This document shows, piece after piece, positions 8,358 to 17,119 of a DNA stretch of 64,000 nucleotides (position 1 is its first letter; each line of letters begins with the position of its first letter). The notes below the pieces were generated by a model. It saw nothing but the letters and a program-made list of their open reading frames with translations, had not been told where the DNA came from and searched no databases. The translations under genes and the position numbers were made by a program. Location: positions 62,001 to 126,000 of the forward strand of contig NZ_VUYU01000010.1 in NCBI RefSeq assembly GCF_011682065.1. The letters run 5' to 3'. Origin of the DNA: Massilia rubra. GTDB taxonomy: Bacteria > Pseudomonadota > Gammaproteobacteria > Burkholderiales > Burkholderiaceae_D.

Positions 8358-9086
8358 ATGCGTATCGGCTTCCGCTTTCGGGCCATTCCCTTCGTGGCGA
8401 CCGTGCTGCTGGTGGCCCTCGGCATCGTCCTGGGGCGCTGGCAGGATGGCCGCGCCGCCCAGAAAATCGCCCTGCAGCAGCAGATGACGGCGCGCGCCGG
8501 CGCCGCCCCGCAAGTCGTGGGCGCGGCCCTGCTGGCGGCGGCCGATGTCGAACTGCGCCCGGTCACGGTGACCGGCACCTTCGTGCGCGAATGGCCGCTG
8601 TTCTTGAACAACCGTCCGCAGGAAGGCAAGGCCGGCTTTTACCTGTTGATGCCGCTGCGCATCGACGGCAGCAACACCCATGTGCTGGTGGCGCGCGGCT
8701 GGCTGCCGCGCTACACCGGCCAGTTCGACCGCCTGCCCGAGTTCGATACGCCGGCCGGCACGGTGACGATTACCGGCATGGCGCGCGCCGGCATGGGCCA
8801 TGTGATGCAGCTCGGTACGGCGGCGCCGGTGGCGCCCAAGGCCATCCTGCAAAACCTGGCCCCGGACGAATTCGCCCAGGCCAGCGGCCTGACGGTGCAA
8901 CCGTTCTTTATCGAGCAAAGCGGCCCGGCGCCCGCCGGCGACAAGCTGGTGCGCAACTGGCCGGCTCCCTCCCTGAATGTGGAAAAACACCAGGGTTATG
9001 CATTTCAATGGTATGCGCTGGCGGTCATGGCGCTGCTCTTTTTCGTGATTACAGGATTTCGACGTGGAACAAAACAAAACGACTGA
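8358..9086 (+). CDS. SURF1 family cytochrome oxidase assembly protein
   Basis: Inner-membrane assembly factor thought to help haem a insertion into subunit I. The 242-residue sequence has helices at both ends (about 10-28 and 215-233) and the typical periplasmic motifs FLNNRPQEGKAGFYLLMPL, VARGWLPR and NVEKHQGYAFQWYALA. The ATG at 8358 fits the family N-terminus (FRFRAIPFVATVLLVALGIVLGRWQ). Its end overlaps the next gene by 23 bases. Confidence 0.93.
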   Translation: MRIGFRFRAIPFVATVLLVALGIVLGRWQDGRAAQKIALQQQMTARAGAAPQVVGAALLAAADVELRPVTVTGTFVREWPLFLNNRPQEGKAGFYLLMPLRIDGSNTHVLVARGWLPRYTGQFDRLPEFDTPAGTVTITGMARAGMGHVMQLGTAAPVAPKAILQNLAPDEFAQASGLTVQPFFIEQSGPAPAGDKLVRNWPAPSLNVEKHQGYAFQWYALAVMALLFFVITGFRRGTKQND

Positions 9087-9681
9087 AGCAAATACGAACG
9101 CAAATCAGTGGAGCGGCCGCTGGAAACTGCTGGCCGTGGTCTTCGTGTGCGCGGCGCCGATGCTGTTTTCCTATCTCACCTATTACGTGATCAAGCCGAC
9201 CGGGCGCACCAACTACGGCACCCTGATCGAGCCGCAGAAGCACCCGATCCCGGCCGCCCTCGGCGCCACCACGCTCGACGGCAAGCCGACCGCGCTCGAC
9301 GCCTACAAGGGCAAATGGATCATGCTGCAGGTGGGCCCGGGCGAGTGTCCGCAAGCCTGCCGCGACCAGCTGGTCGCGATGCGCCAGCTGCGCCTGATGC
9401 AGGGCAAGGAAATGGAACGCATCGAACGGGTCTGGCTGGTGACGGACGCCAGCCCGATCGACACCATGCTCATGCGCGTGGTCGACGGCACCCACATGCT
9501 GCGCGTGCCGGCCGCGAATGTGGCGGCCTGGCTGCCGGTCGAGCCGGGCGGCAAGATCGAGGACCATACTTACCTGATCGACCCGATGGGCCACCTGATG
9601 ATGCGCTTCCCCAAGCAGCCCGATCCGTCCAAGGTGAAGAAGGATATGTACAAAGTGCTCAAAGCGTCCGCGATCGGCTAA
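9064..9681 (+). CDS. SCO-like thioredoxin-fold membrane protein
   Basis: A 205-residue membrane-anchored protein with one helix (about residues 23-43) and a thioredoxin-like domain. It has a C-x3-C pair (GECPQACR) in the position of the SCO copper site and a downstream DHT motif (EDHTYLIDPMG) where SCO proteins have their copper-binding His. It is therefore likely a redox or copper factor for CuA assembly. It starts with GTG at 9064 inside the SURF1 gene, which implies coupled translation, and is distinct from the clear SCO lipoprotein at 11714. Confidence 0.75.
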   Translation: MEQNKTTEANTNANQWSGRWKLLAVVFVCAAPMLFSYLTYYVIKPTGRTNYGTLIEPQKHPIPAALGATTLDGKPTALDAYKGKWIMLQVGPGECPQACRDQLVAMRQLRLMQGKEMERIERVWLVTDASPIDTMLMRVVDGTHMLRVPAANVAAWLPVEPGGKIEDHTYLIDPMGHLMMRFPKQPDPSKVKKDMYKVLKASAIG

Positions 9682-9684
9682 GCG

Positions 9685-10827
9685 ATGCAGCTCTCGTCCA
9701 TGGTGCAACTGGGCCTGACCGGCCTGCTGGCGGCCTGCCTGCCGCTGTCGATGGTGTGGATGTCGTCCGACCCGAACAAATACCGCAAGCTGGTCTGGAT
9801 CACGGTCTTCCTCACGTTCGACCTGATCGTGTTCGGCGCCTTTACGCGCCTGACCGATTCGGGGCTGGGCTGTCCGGACTGGCCGGGTTGCTACGGCGCC
9901 GCCAATCCCTTCCTGGCGCACGCCGAGATCATCAAGGCCGAAACGCTGATGCCGAGCGGACCGGTGACGCTCGTCAAAGCCTGGATCGAAATGATCCACC
10001 GCTACCTGGCGATGGGCATCGGCGTGCTGATCGTGGCCCTGATGGGCACCGCCTGGAACCAGTGGCGCAAGACGCGCCGCGCCGAATACGCGCCGGCGCT
10101 GCCGACCATGCTGTTCGTGTTCGTGCTGGTGCAGGGCGCTTTCGGCGCCTGGACCGTTACGCTCAAGCTGCAACCGGTGATCGTCACCATCCACCTGCTG
10201 CTGGGGATGGGATTGCTGGCTATGCTGGTGTGGCTGGGCGCGCGCCAGAACCGCGCCAGCGCGCTGGCGCACGGACGCTTCACCGCGCCCGACGCCAGCG
10301 CGGGCGCCGCGCCCGGCATGCCGGGCCGCCTGGCGCTGGCCGCTGCCGTGGTGCTGGCCATCCAGATCGCCCTGGGCGGGTGGGTGAGCACCAACTACGC
10401 CACGATGGCCTGCCTTGATTACCCGCTGTGTAACGGCAAGCTGGTGCCCGAGATGGACTTCGGGCACGGCTTCCACCTGTGGCGCGAGCTGGGCAAGACC
10501 GCCGCCGGACACTACCTGCCGTTCTCGGCCCTGACCGCGATCCACTGGGTGCACCGCAACTTCGCCTTCGTGGTGCTGGCGGTGCTGGGCCTGGCCGCCT
10601 GGCGCGCGCGGGCCCACCCCGGCGTGGCGCGGCATGCGCGCGGGATCGGCATCGTGCTCGCCGTGCAAGCGGTGAGCGGGATCGCCACCGTCTATCTGAA
10701 CTTTCCACTGACCATCGCCGTCCTGCATAACGCAGGCGCTGCGCTGCTGGTGCTGATGGTGACCATGTTAAACTACAAGATCAAGTACCCCTCCGGACCG
10801 GTACTGCAAGCAAGCCACCACCCATGA
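9685..10827 (+). CDS. ctaA: Haem A synthase (COX15/CtaA)
   Basis: Inner-membrane oxygenase converting haem O to haem A for the aa3 oxidase. The 380-residue protein has eight predicted helices and the family motifs [44 protein letters not shown] and [12 protein letters not shown], each with its haem-ligand His. It starts three bases after the preceding stop and overlaps ctaB by four bases (ATGA). Confidence 0.96.
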   Translation: MQLSSMVQLGLTGLLAACLPLSMVWMSSDPNKYRKLVWITVFLTFDLIVFGAFTRLTDSGLGCPDWPGCYGAANPFLAHAEIIKAETLMPSGPVTLVKAWIEMIHRYLAMGIGVLIVALMGTAWNQWRKTRRAEYAPALPTMLFVFVLVQGAFGAWTVTLKLQPVIVTIHLLLGMGLLAMLVWLGARQNRASALAHGRFTAPDASAGAAPGMPGRLALAAAVVLAIQIALGGWVSTNYATMACLDYPLCNGKLVPEMDFGHGFHLWRELGKTAAGHYLPFSALTAIHWVHRNFAFVVLAVLGLAAWRARAHPGVARHARGIGIVLAVQAVSGIATVYLNFPLTIAVLHNAGAALLVLMVTMLNYKIKYPSGPVLQASHHP

Positions 10828-11717
10828 CAACCCAGACCGCAACACATAAATCCGCCAACCGCGTCGCCCAGTATTGGGCGCTGACCAAACCAAGAGTAAC
10901 CCAGCTGGCCGTGTTCTGCGCCGTCATCGGGATGCTGCTGGCCACCGAGGGCGTGCCGAGCTGGCGCATCCTGGTGCCGGCCACGATCGGCATCTGGCTG
11001 CTGGCCGGGGCCGCGTTCGCGGTCAACTGCCTGGTCGAGGCCGAGATCGACGCGCGCATGGCGCGCACCGCGCGCCGCGCCACCGCCATGGGCGAACTGA
11101 CCAAGACCCAGACCCTGATCTTTTCGGCCATCATCGGCGGCGCCGGCATGGCCGTGCTCTATACGATGGTCAACGCGCTGACCATGTGGCTCACCTTTGT
11201 CACCTTTGTCGGCTATGCGGTCATCTACACCATGATCCTGAAACCGGCCACGCCGCAGAACATCGTCATCGGCGGCCTGTCGGGCGCGATGCCGCCGGCG
11301 CTGGGCTGGGCGGCGGTCGCCAACGACGTGCCGATGCAAGCCTGGCTGCTGGTGCTGATCATTTTCGTGTGGACCCCGCCGCACTTCTGGGCGCTGGCCA
11401 TGTACCGGCGCGACGATTATGCGCGCTCGGGCTTGCCGATGTTGCCGGTCACGCATGGCATGAACTTCACCGGTTTCCATGTCTGGCTGTATTCCATCGT
11501 GCTGGCGGCGACGACCTTGCTGCCGTACGCGGTGCGCATGAGCGGGCACATCTACCTGGTGTCGGCGGTGCTGCTCAATGCCGTGTTCCTGTGGCATGGC
11601 TGGCAGGTGTACCGCCACTATTCCGACCAGGTGGCGCGTAAAGCGTTCACCTGGTCCATCATCTACCTGTCGCTGCTGTTTGCCGCGCTGTTGCTCGACC
11701 ACTACGTCAAAATATGA
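10824..11717 (+). CDS. ctaB: Protoheme IX farnesyltransferase (CtaB/CyoE)
   Basis: UbiA-family prenyltransferase that adds a farnesyl group to haem B to give haem O, the substrate of CtaA. The 297-residue membrane protein has two Asp-rich substrate sites ([15 protein letters not shown] and [21 protein letters not shown]), diagnostic of the protohaem branch. It overlaps ctaA upstream and sco downstream by four bases each, a tight operon. Confidence 0.96.
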   Translation: MTTQTATHKSANRVAQYWALTKPRVTQLAVFCAVIGMLLATEGVPSWRILVPATIGIWLLAGAAFAVNCLVEAEIDARMARTARRATAMGELTKTQTLIFSAIIGGAGMAVLYTMVNALTMWLTFVTFVGYAVIYTMILKPATPQNIVIGGLSGAMPPALGWAAVANDVPMQAWLLVLIIFVWTPPHFWALAMYRRDDYARSGLPMLPVTHGMNFTGFHVWLYSIVLAATTLLPYAVRMSGHIYLVSAVLLNAVFLWHGWQVYRHYSDQVARKAFTWSIIYLSLLFAALLLDHYVKI

Positions 11718-12313
11718 TCAAGAAACTGCTTGCCCTGTGTATCCTTCCTGCGATGCTGACCCTGGCCGCCTGCGACAAGGCGGCCACGCCGCCTGCGCCG
11801 CCGAGTTTCCAGAACACCGACCTGACGGGACTGGACTACGCGCGCGACTTCGCCCTGCTTGATCACAACGGCAAGCCGCGCACCCTGGCCGACTTCAAGG
11901 GCAAGGTGGTGGTGATGTTTTTCGGCTTCACCCAGTGTCCCGACGTGTGCCCGACCACCATGGCCGAAATGGCGGCGGTGATGAAGGAACTCGGTCCCGA
12001 CGCCGACAAGGTGCAGGTGCTGTTCGTCACCATCGACCCGGCGCGCGATACCCAGGCGCTGCTGGCGCAATATGTGCCGGCCTTCGATCCGCGCTTCCTC
12101 GGCCTGTACGGCGACGCCGAAGCGACCGCGAAAGTGGCCAAGGAATTCAAGGTGTTCTACGCCAAGGTCAACGGCAAGACGGAAGGCAGCTATTCGATGG
12201 ACCACACCGCCGCCAGCTATGTGTTCGACCGCAACGGCAAGATCCGCCTGTTCGTGCGTCACGGAAAAGGCCCGGCGCCGATCGTGCACGACATCAAGCA
12301 ACTGTTGAACTGA
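11714..12313 (+). CDS. SCO family copper chaperone lipoprotein
   Basis: Copper-delivery protein for the CuA site of CoxB. The 199-residue precursor has a lipobox (LTLAAC, residues 15-20), so it is probably a membrane-anchored lipoprotein, then a thioredoxin fold with the copper motif CPDVCP and the ligand His in MDHTAAS. The DPARD motif is also present. It overlaps ctaB by four bases and closes the oxidase maturation operon. Confidence 0.95.
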   Translation: MIKKLLALCILPAMLTLAACDKAATPPAPPSFQNTDLTGLDYARDFALLDHNGKPRTLADFKGKVVVMFFGFTQCPDVCPTTMAEMAAVMKELGPDADKVQVLFVTIDPARDTQALLAQYVPAFDPRFLGLYGDAEATAKVAKEFKVFYAKVNGKTEGSYSMDHTAASYVFDRNGKIRLFVRHGKGPAPIVHDIKQLLN

Positions 12314-12341
12314 CCCGCAACACTGACCTGACTGGGTGACC

Positions 12342-13403
12342 ATGGACCAAGAGCGCAGCGGCAAGAATTACGCATTCATGGGCGCGATCGCGCTGCTCAC
12401 CATCGGTTGCCTGTATGTCCTGCGCCCCTTCCTGGCGGCGATCCTGTTCGCCGCCGCCATCGTCATTTCCTCCTGGCCGATCTACCTGTACGTGCTGGCG
12501 CGCATGCGTGGCCGGCGCACCCTGGCCGCGCTGACGCTCACCTTGACCCTGACCTGCCTGGTGATCCTGCCGATCGCGCTGGTGGCCTACAACCTGGCCG
12601 ACGACGTCGGGCGCTTCTACGATCAATTGAAGGCCGCTGTCGCCACCGGGCATGTGGAGCCGCCGGGCTGGCTGCGCCAGGTTCCGGTGGTCGGCGAGAC
12701 GCTCTACAGCTACGTGGGCAACCTGGTTTCGAGCCGCGAACAGATGATGGAACTGGCCCAGCGCCTGCTGGAGCCGGCGCGCCACTACCTGCTTGGCGGC
12801 GGCATCGTGCTGGGCGCGGGTGTGGCGCAGATGAGCCTGGCGGCCTTTGTCAGCTTCTTCTTGTACCGCGACGGGCCGACCTTGCTGGTGGCCATCGGGG
12901 TTGCCATGAAACGCATCATCGGCGAGCGCTCCGAGCGCATCGCCACCACCGTCAGCCAGACCGTGCGCGGGGTCATGTACGGCTTGCTGGGAACGGCGCT
13001 GGCGCAGGCCGTGGTGGCCGCGATCGGGTTTGTGATCGCCGGCGTGCCGGGGGTGCCGCTGCTGGCGGTGGCCACGTTCGTGATGTCGCTGGTGCCGGTG
13101 GGTCCGCCGATCATCTGGGGCGGGGCGGCGATCTGGCTGTTCAACCAGGGCCAGACCGGCTGGGGCATCTTCATGGTGGTGTGGGGGCTGGTGCTCATCA
13201 GCGGGGTCGACAACGTGGTCAAGCCGATGCTGATCAGCCGCGGCAGCAGCCTGCCGTTCTTGCTGGTGTTGCTGGGGGTGTTGGGCGGGGTGCTGGCGTT
13301 CGGTTTCGTGGGCCTGTTCATCGGCCCGACCTTGCTGGCGGTGGGCTACTCGCTGATGCGCGAATGGACCGGCATCGAACCGGCCATCGTCAACGATATT
13401 TAG
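12342..13403 (+). CDS. AI-2E family transporter (YdiK-like permease)
   Basis: Inner-membrane protein of about 353 residues with eight predicted helices in the family's pattern: a pair at the N-terminus, a long periplasmic section (about 85-150), then a C-terminal bundle with VPLLAVATFVMSLVPVGPPIIWGG and FIGPTLLAVGYSLMREW. The family exports small molecules or ions; the substrate here cannot be told. ATG at 12342 is preferred over the in-frame GTG at 12336. It ends directly against the next start. Confidence 0.85.
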   Translation: MDQERSGKNYAFMGAIALLTIGCLYVLRPFLAAILFAAAIVISSWPIYLYVLARMRGRRTLAALTLTLTLTCLVILPIALVAYNLADDVGRFYDQLKAAVATGHVEPPGWLRQVPVVGETLYSYVGNLVSSREQMMELAQRLLEPARHYLLGGGIVLGAGVAQMSLAAFVSFFLYRDGPTLLVAIGVAMKRIIGERSERIATTVSQTVRGVMYGLLGTALAQAVVAAIGFVIAGVPGVPLLAVATFVMSLVPVGPPIIWGGAAIWLFNQGQTGWGIFMVVWGLVLISGVDNVVKPMLISRGSSLPFLLVLLGVLGGVLAFGFVGLFIGPTLLAVGYSLMREWTGIEPAIVNDI

Positions 13404-13832
13404 ATGGTGGAGATCAGGGCTGCCACCGTGGCCGACTATGAATTGCTGGTCGCGCTCGATACGGTGGCGTCCTGCGAACCTGGGCGACGTGCCCAGATAA
13501 GACAGTGGATCGACACAGGATGTTGCTATGTCGCCCGGACGGGCGAGTCTGTCGGCGCCTACGGCGTCCTGGGATACCATTTTTTCGGTAACGGCTTCAT
13601 TGAGATGGTCATGGTAGGCGAAGGTTTCCGCCGCCAGGGATTGGGAATGGCGCTGGTGCGTGATTTTCAGGCGCGCTGCACGACGCCGAAACTCTTTGCC
13701 TCGACAAACCTGTCCAACCAGCGCATGCAGGAACTGCTGAAGTCGGCCGGATTTCGACTCAGCGGATTCATCGACAATCTGGACGATAACGATCCGGAAA
13801 TTGTGTTCTTTTCACACTCCATGCATCATTGA
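13404..13832 (+). CDS. GNAT family N-acetyltransferase
   Basis: Cytoplasmic acetyltransferase of 142 residues. The acetyl-CoA binding motif is visible as VMVGEGFRRQGLGMALVRDF (about residues 70-90), followed by a typical C-terminal strand (STNLSNQRMQELLKSAGFRLSG). The substrate is unknown. The ATG follows the preceding stop codon without a gap, so it is probably translated from the same message. Confidence 0.88.
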   Translation: MVEIRAATVADYELLVALDTVASCEPGRRAQIRQWIDTGCCYVARTGESVGAYGVLGYHFFGNGFIEMVMVGEGFRRQGLGMALVRDFQARCTTPKLFASTNLSNQRMQELLKSAGFRLSGFIDNLDDNDPEIVFFSHSMHH

Positions 13833-14121
13833 TCGCGGCGGGCATATTAATCCTCTAAAGAAATATCGTCTGTCACTATGGCTATTCATGATGATCGGAA
13901 TGATCCTCATTGTCGCTATGCTCTATGTGCACAACGTGTTCATCGTTTTTTTTATTGCGCATCTTGTTTTCTCGTCGTGGTTTTTAAACAGCATCAAATG
14001 TGATCGATGCGGACACGCTTTAGCGCCCGCGATTGGCTCAACAGCGGTCGACGTATATAGGAGTTTTACCTCTTGCCAGTGTCGGAATTGTAAGGTGAAC
14101 TTCACAGAAACCGACGTTTGA
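13801..14121 (+). CDS. Hypothetical membrane protein with zinc-ribbon-like tail
   Basis: I do not recognise this protein of up to 106 residues. It has a long hydrophobic region (LWLFMMIGMILIVAMLYV then a second FIVFFIAHLVFSSWFL helix) and a tail with CDRC...CQCRNC, which could bind zinc. The start is unsure: the frame opens at a TTG inside the end of the acetyltransferase gene, and the first ATG lies within the first helix. The stretch is clearly richer in A and T than its neighbours, suggesting acquired DNA. Confidence 0.5.
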   Translation: MCSFHTPCIIDRGGHINPLKKYRLSLWLFMMIGMILIVAMLYVHNVFIVFFIAHLVFSSWFLNSIKCDRCGHALAPAIGSTAVDVYRSFTSCQCRNCKVNFTETDV

Positions 14122-14284
14122 CGAGTCATCGTGCAGAGCAATGATGATGGGAGCGTCGATTGCGGGCGGTCCGCCAGCAAGTCGGCCCTATCCAACGACA
14201 TCACGGCTGCGGCGGAGGCTCGGAAGGTCCAGGCCTGGACCGGGCGATGGCGGTAATACACATCCTATTTCCCAAGGCAACAGC

Positions 14285-14674
14285 ATGAAGTGTTTTCTGA
14301 AAGGGTCGCTGGGAGCGCTCTGCGTGCTTGTGCTGGCGGCAGCGCTAATTCCACAGTATTCGGATTATCGTGCGCGCGCAGAGACCAGCAAGATGCTTGC
14401 TCAGCTTGGCGCAGTGCAGCGCGCGATCGAGGCCGATGCCGTCAAGCGCGGCACTTTTGTCGGTACGGCAACAAAGCTCGCGCATGCGCTGCCGGTCCCA
14501 AGCAATGTCACGCTGTTCGAGGTGAACGACGCAGGCGTGATCGTCGCAAAAGGCGGCAGGAACGGACAGATGATTATTCTGTCGCCCTTATTCGTTGATG
14601 GAAAAATCCAGTGGCGTTGCATCGGGGCCCCCGACAAGGATATGCCCGACCGGTGCAAGGCCGTCGCGCGCTAA
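14285..14674 (+). CDS. Pilin-like protein lacking the prepilin peptidase motif
   Basis: A 129-residue exported or membrane-anchored protein. After a short basic start (MKCFLKGS) and a hydrophobic stretch it continues IPQYSDYRARAETSKMLAQL, which is the beginning of the mature type IV pilin helix, and it ends with a pilin-like disulfide region (IQWRCIGAPDKDMPDRCKAV). The usual G-FTLIE cleavage motif is absent. It may be a minor pilin relic or a pilin-derived protein with an ordinary signal peptide. Upstream bases 14122-14284 hold nothing I can identify. Confidence 0.6.
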   Translation: MKCFLKGSLGALCVLVLAAALIPQYSDYRARAETSKMLAQLGAVQRAIEADAVKRGTFVGTATKLAHALPVPSNVTLFEVNDAGVIVAKGGRNGQMIILSPLFVDGKIQWRCIGAPDKDMPDRCKAVAR

Positions 14675-14706
14675 GCAGGACGCGACAGCCGATCCCCCCG
14701 CGACGA

Positions 14707-16047
14707 TCAGTCCTGCTCGTCCGTATCAGGCGTGCGGTGCACCTGCGGAATCACCTTGATCAGCACGATGCGCGGACCGTTCATCTTCTTGACCACAATA
14801 TCGAAGTGAGGAAACTCGATCCGCTGGCCCTGCTTGGGAATGTCGCCTAGCTTCACCATCAGCAAGCCACCGACCGATTCGACTTCATCCAGGCCGAGCG
14901 TCTCGTTATCGATATCGATCCCCAGGATCCGCTCCAGCGAGAAGATCGGCAGGCTGGCCTTGCCGATCAGGGTGCCGTCCGGCTGGCGCAGCCAATCGTT
15001 CTCGTTCAAGCGGAATTCGTCGCGGATTTCGCCGACCATGGCGCCGAGCAGGTTGTCGAGCGTGATAAACCCGACCGGGCGCTTGCCCTTTTCGCCAATC
15101 AGCGCAAAGTGCGGCGCGCCGTCGCGAAAGCGGCGGAACATCTGCTGCGCCGGCGTGCGCGCCGACATGGTCTCAACCGGGCGCAAAAACTGGGTCAGAT
15201 CCTTGATCGGCCGCCCGGCCTGCTGCGCAAAGAACAAATCCTTCAAATGGATCACGCCCAGCACGTCTTCGCCATTGCTGTCGAAGTAGGGATAGCGGCT
15301 GAAACGGTTCCTCACCACGGTCTGCAAATTTTCTTCCAGCGATTTGTTCGCATGCAGCGCAATCACTTCATTGATCGGGCGCATCAGGTCGGCCACCGAC
15401 AGCTGGCTGAAGTCGAGCGACTGGGCCAGGATATGGCGCTCGTCGCGGGTAAATTTTTCGCCAGGCTGGCTGGTACGCAAGATCAGCTTGAGTTCTTCAG
15501 TCGAATAATGCGCGTCATGCCCGCCCGAACCGGACAGGCCCGCCAGGCGCAGCACCAGGTTGGCGCTGCCGTTGAGCAGGTAAATCGCGGGATACATCGA
15601 CCAGTAAAAAATATACAGCGCCGGCGCGGTCCACAAACCCACCACTTCCGGATTACGGATCGCCAGGGATTTCGGCGCCAGTTCGCCCACCACGATGTGC
15701 AGGAAAGAAATCACGCTGAAGGCGATGACGAACGACACCGTGTGGATGATCTTCACCGATTCGACGCCCAGCAGGCCGAACACCGGTTCGAGCAGGCTGG
15801 CAAAAGCCGGCTCGCCGACCCAGCCCAGGCCCAGCGACGCCAGGGTAATACCGAGCTGGCAGGCCGACAGGTAGGCGTCCAACTGGCCGTGGACCTTGCC
15901 CAGCAGGCGCCCACGCACCCCCTGGCTCTTGGCAATCGCGCGCACGCGGGTTTTTCGGAGGGTGACGATGCCGAATTCGGCCGCCACGAAAAAGCCGTTG
16001 AGCGCCACCAGGAACAGGGCGAGCAAGACCAGTAAGGCATTTTGCAT
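14707..16047 (-). CDS. CorC/HlyC (CNNM) family membrane protein
   Basis: Hemolysin-family protein of about 446 residues: an N-terminal DUF21/CNNM domain with four helices (ALLVLLALFLVALNGFFVAAEF at the start), a CBS domain pair in the middle (MRPINEVIALHANKSLEENL and VLGVIHLKDLFF) and a C-terminal CorC_HlyC domain. Such proteins are linked to magnesium or cobalt efflux. Despite the family name it is not a toxin. The ATG at 16047 fits the family N-terminus; a start at 16080 is also open. Confidence 0.9.
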   Translation of the reverse strand: MQNALLVLLALFLVALNGFFVAAEFGIVTLRKTRVRAIAKSQGVRGRLLGKVHGQLDAYLSACQLGITLASLGLGWVGEPAFASLLEPVFGLLGVESVKIIHTVSFVIAFSVISFLHIVVGELAPKSLAIRNPEVVGLWTAPALYIFYWSMYPAIYLLNGSANLVLRLAGLSGSGGHDAHYSTEELKLILRTSQPGEKFTRDERHILAQSLDFSQLSVADLMRPINEVIALHANKSLEENLQTVVRNRFSRYPYFDSNGEDVLGVIHLKDLFFAQQAGRPIKDLTQFLRPVETMSARTPAQQMFRRFRDGAPHFALIGEKGKRPVGFITLDNLLGAMVGEIRDEFRLNENDWLRQPDGTLIGKASLPIFSLERILGIDIDNETLGLDEVESVGGLLMVKLGDIPKQGQRIEFPHFDIVVKKMNGPRIVLIKVIPQVHRTPDTDEQD

Positions 16048-16105
16048 AAAGAGTAGGGTTAGTTTTTCGCTTGGCCACATGGGACCGGGATGGACATTGT
16101 ACCGT

Positions 16106-16999
16106 TCATGGCGTGCTGAACACACCTTGATGTACAGCCGAAAGGATTGCTTCGACGGCGGGATGCTTGATTTTGCGCTCGTTCGAGATGGCGTAGACGT
16201 GCTCGCGCACCTGCGGCACGTGGCCGGCCAGCACCGCGCCAAACTGGTCGGCCAGGTCGCCGGCCAGCGCCGCCGGCGCGAAAAACAGGCCGGCGCCGCG
16301 TCGCCCGAAAGTGTTGAGCAGGGCGTTATCTTCGAATTCGCCCACCACGTCCGGCCGCACATTGTGCAGCTCGAACCATTCGTCGATGCGTCCGCGCAAG
16401 GCGTTGTTGCGGGTGGGCAGCAGGAAGGGCGCGCCGTTCAGGCTGCCCGGAAAACCCTCGGCATAGGCCTCGGCCAGGGCCGGCGTGCCGACCACGATGG
16501 TGTCGCTTTCGAACAGCATGTGGCTGAACACGCGCAAAGTAGTGCCCGAGCGCACCGCGCGGTCGGTCAGCACCACGTCCAGCTTGTGCAGGGCCAGGTC
16601 GGCCAGCAGGGCTTCGAACTGGTCTTCGTAGCACACCAGGCGCACCGGGGTGGCCAGGTGCAGGGTCGCCTCCAACAGGCGGAAGGCGGTCAGCTTCGGC
16701 AAGGAGTCGGAAATGCCGACCGTGAGCCGGGTGCGCCCGCTGTCGGCTTCGCCCAGCGCTTCCTGCAGTTGCTCGCCCAGCAGGAAGATCTGGTCGGCGT
16801 AGGCCAGCGCCAGGCGCCCGGCCTCGGTCAGTTGCAGGCCGCGGCCCTGCTGCATGAAGAGCGCCTTGCCGACCGACTGCTCCAGCTGGCTGAGCTGGGT
16901 GCTGATGGTCTGGATCGCCAGTCCCAGCCGTTCGGCGGCGCGCGTCACGCCGCCCTCCTTGGCCACCACCCAGAAGTAGTACAGATGGCGGAAATTCAT
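16106..16999 (-). CDS. nhaR: LysR-type transcriptional regulator, NhaR type
   Basis: LysR-family regulator of 297 residues. The N-terminal helix-turn-helix reads NFRHLYYFWVVAKEGGVTRA followed by a QTISTQLSQLEQSVG recognition helix, the wording typical of NhaR, the sodium-responsive activator of nhaA in enterics. The C-terminal half is the ligand-binding domain. An alternative ATG lies at 17014. It is divergent from the DUF475 gene, with a 120-base gap holding an AATC-CTCA-GATT palindrome, so the neighbour may be its target. Confidence 0.85.
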   Translation of the reverse strand: MNFRHLYYFWVVAKEGGVTRAAERLGLAIQTISTQLSQLEQSVGKALFMQQGRGLQLTEAGRLALAYADQIFLLGEQLQEALGEADSGRTRLTVGISDSLPKLTAFRLLEATLHLATPVRLVCYEDQFEALLADLALHKLDVVLTDRAVRSGTTLRVFSHMLFESDTIVVGTPALAEAYAEGFPGSLNGAPFLLPTRNNALRGRIDEWFELHNVRPDVVGEFEDNALLNTFGRRGAGLFFAPAALAGDLADQFGAVLAGHVPQVREHVYAISNERKIKHPAVEAILSAVHQGVFSTP

Positions 17000-17119
17000 T
17001 CCAGTATTTTTCATGCTTCGGTTTTTCAGAAGTAATCCTCAGATTATCTCCTATTTTTAAAAGCATTGCTTGCGGCTACACTGCATCCATCAACAATAAC
17101 AAATGAGGGAAATCAACAC

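Noticed and set aside
9049-10728. 559-codon minus-strand frame opposite the SCO-like gene and ctaA
   Set aside because: Antisense to recognised genes and rich in Gln, His and Arg, typical of shadow frames.
14707-16047. Haemolysin toxin suggested by the HlyC family name
   Set aside because: The DUF21-CBS-CorC_HlyC layout is a membrane metal-transport protein; the same holds for 54479-55804.
17040-17119. Possible manganese riboswitch (yybP-ykoY) before the TerC-like gene
   Set aside because: The gap is too short and lacks the conserved core.
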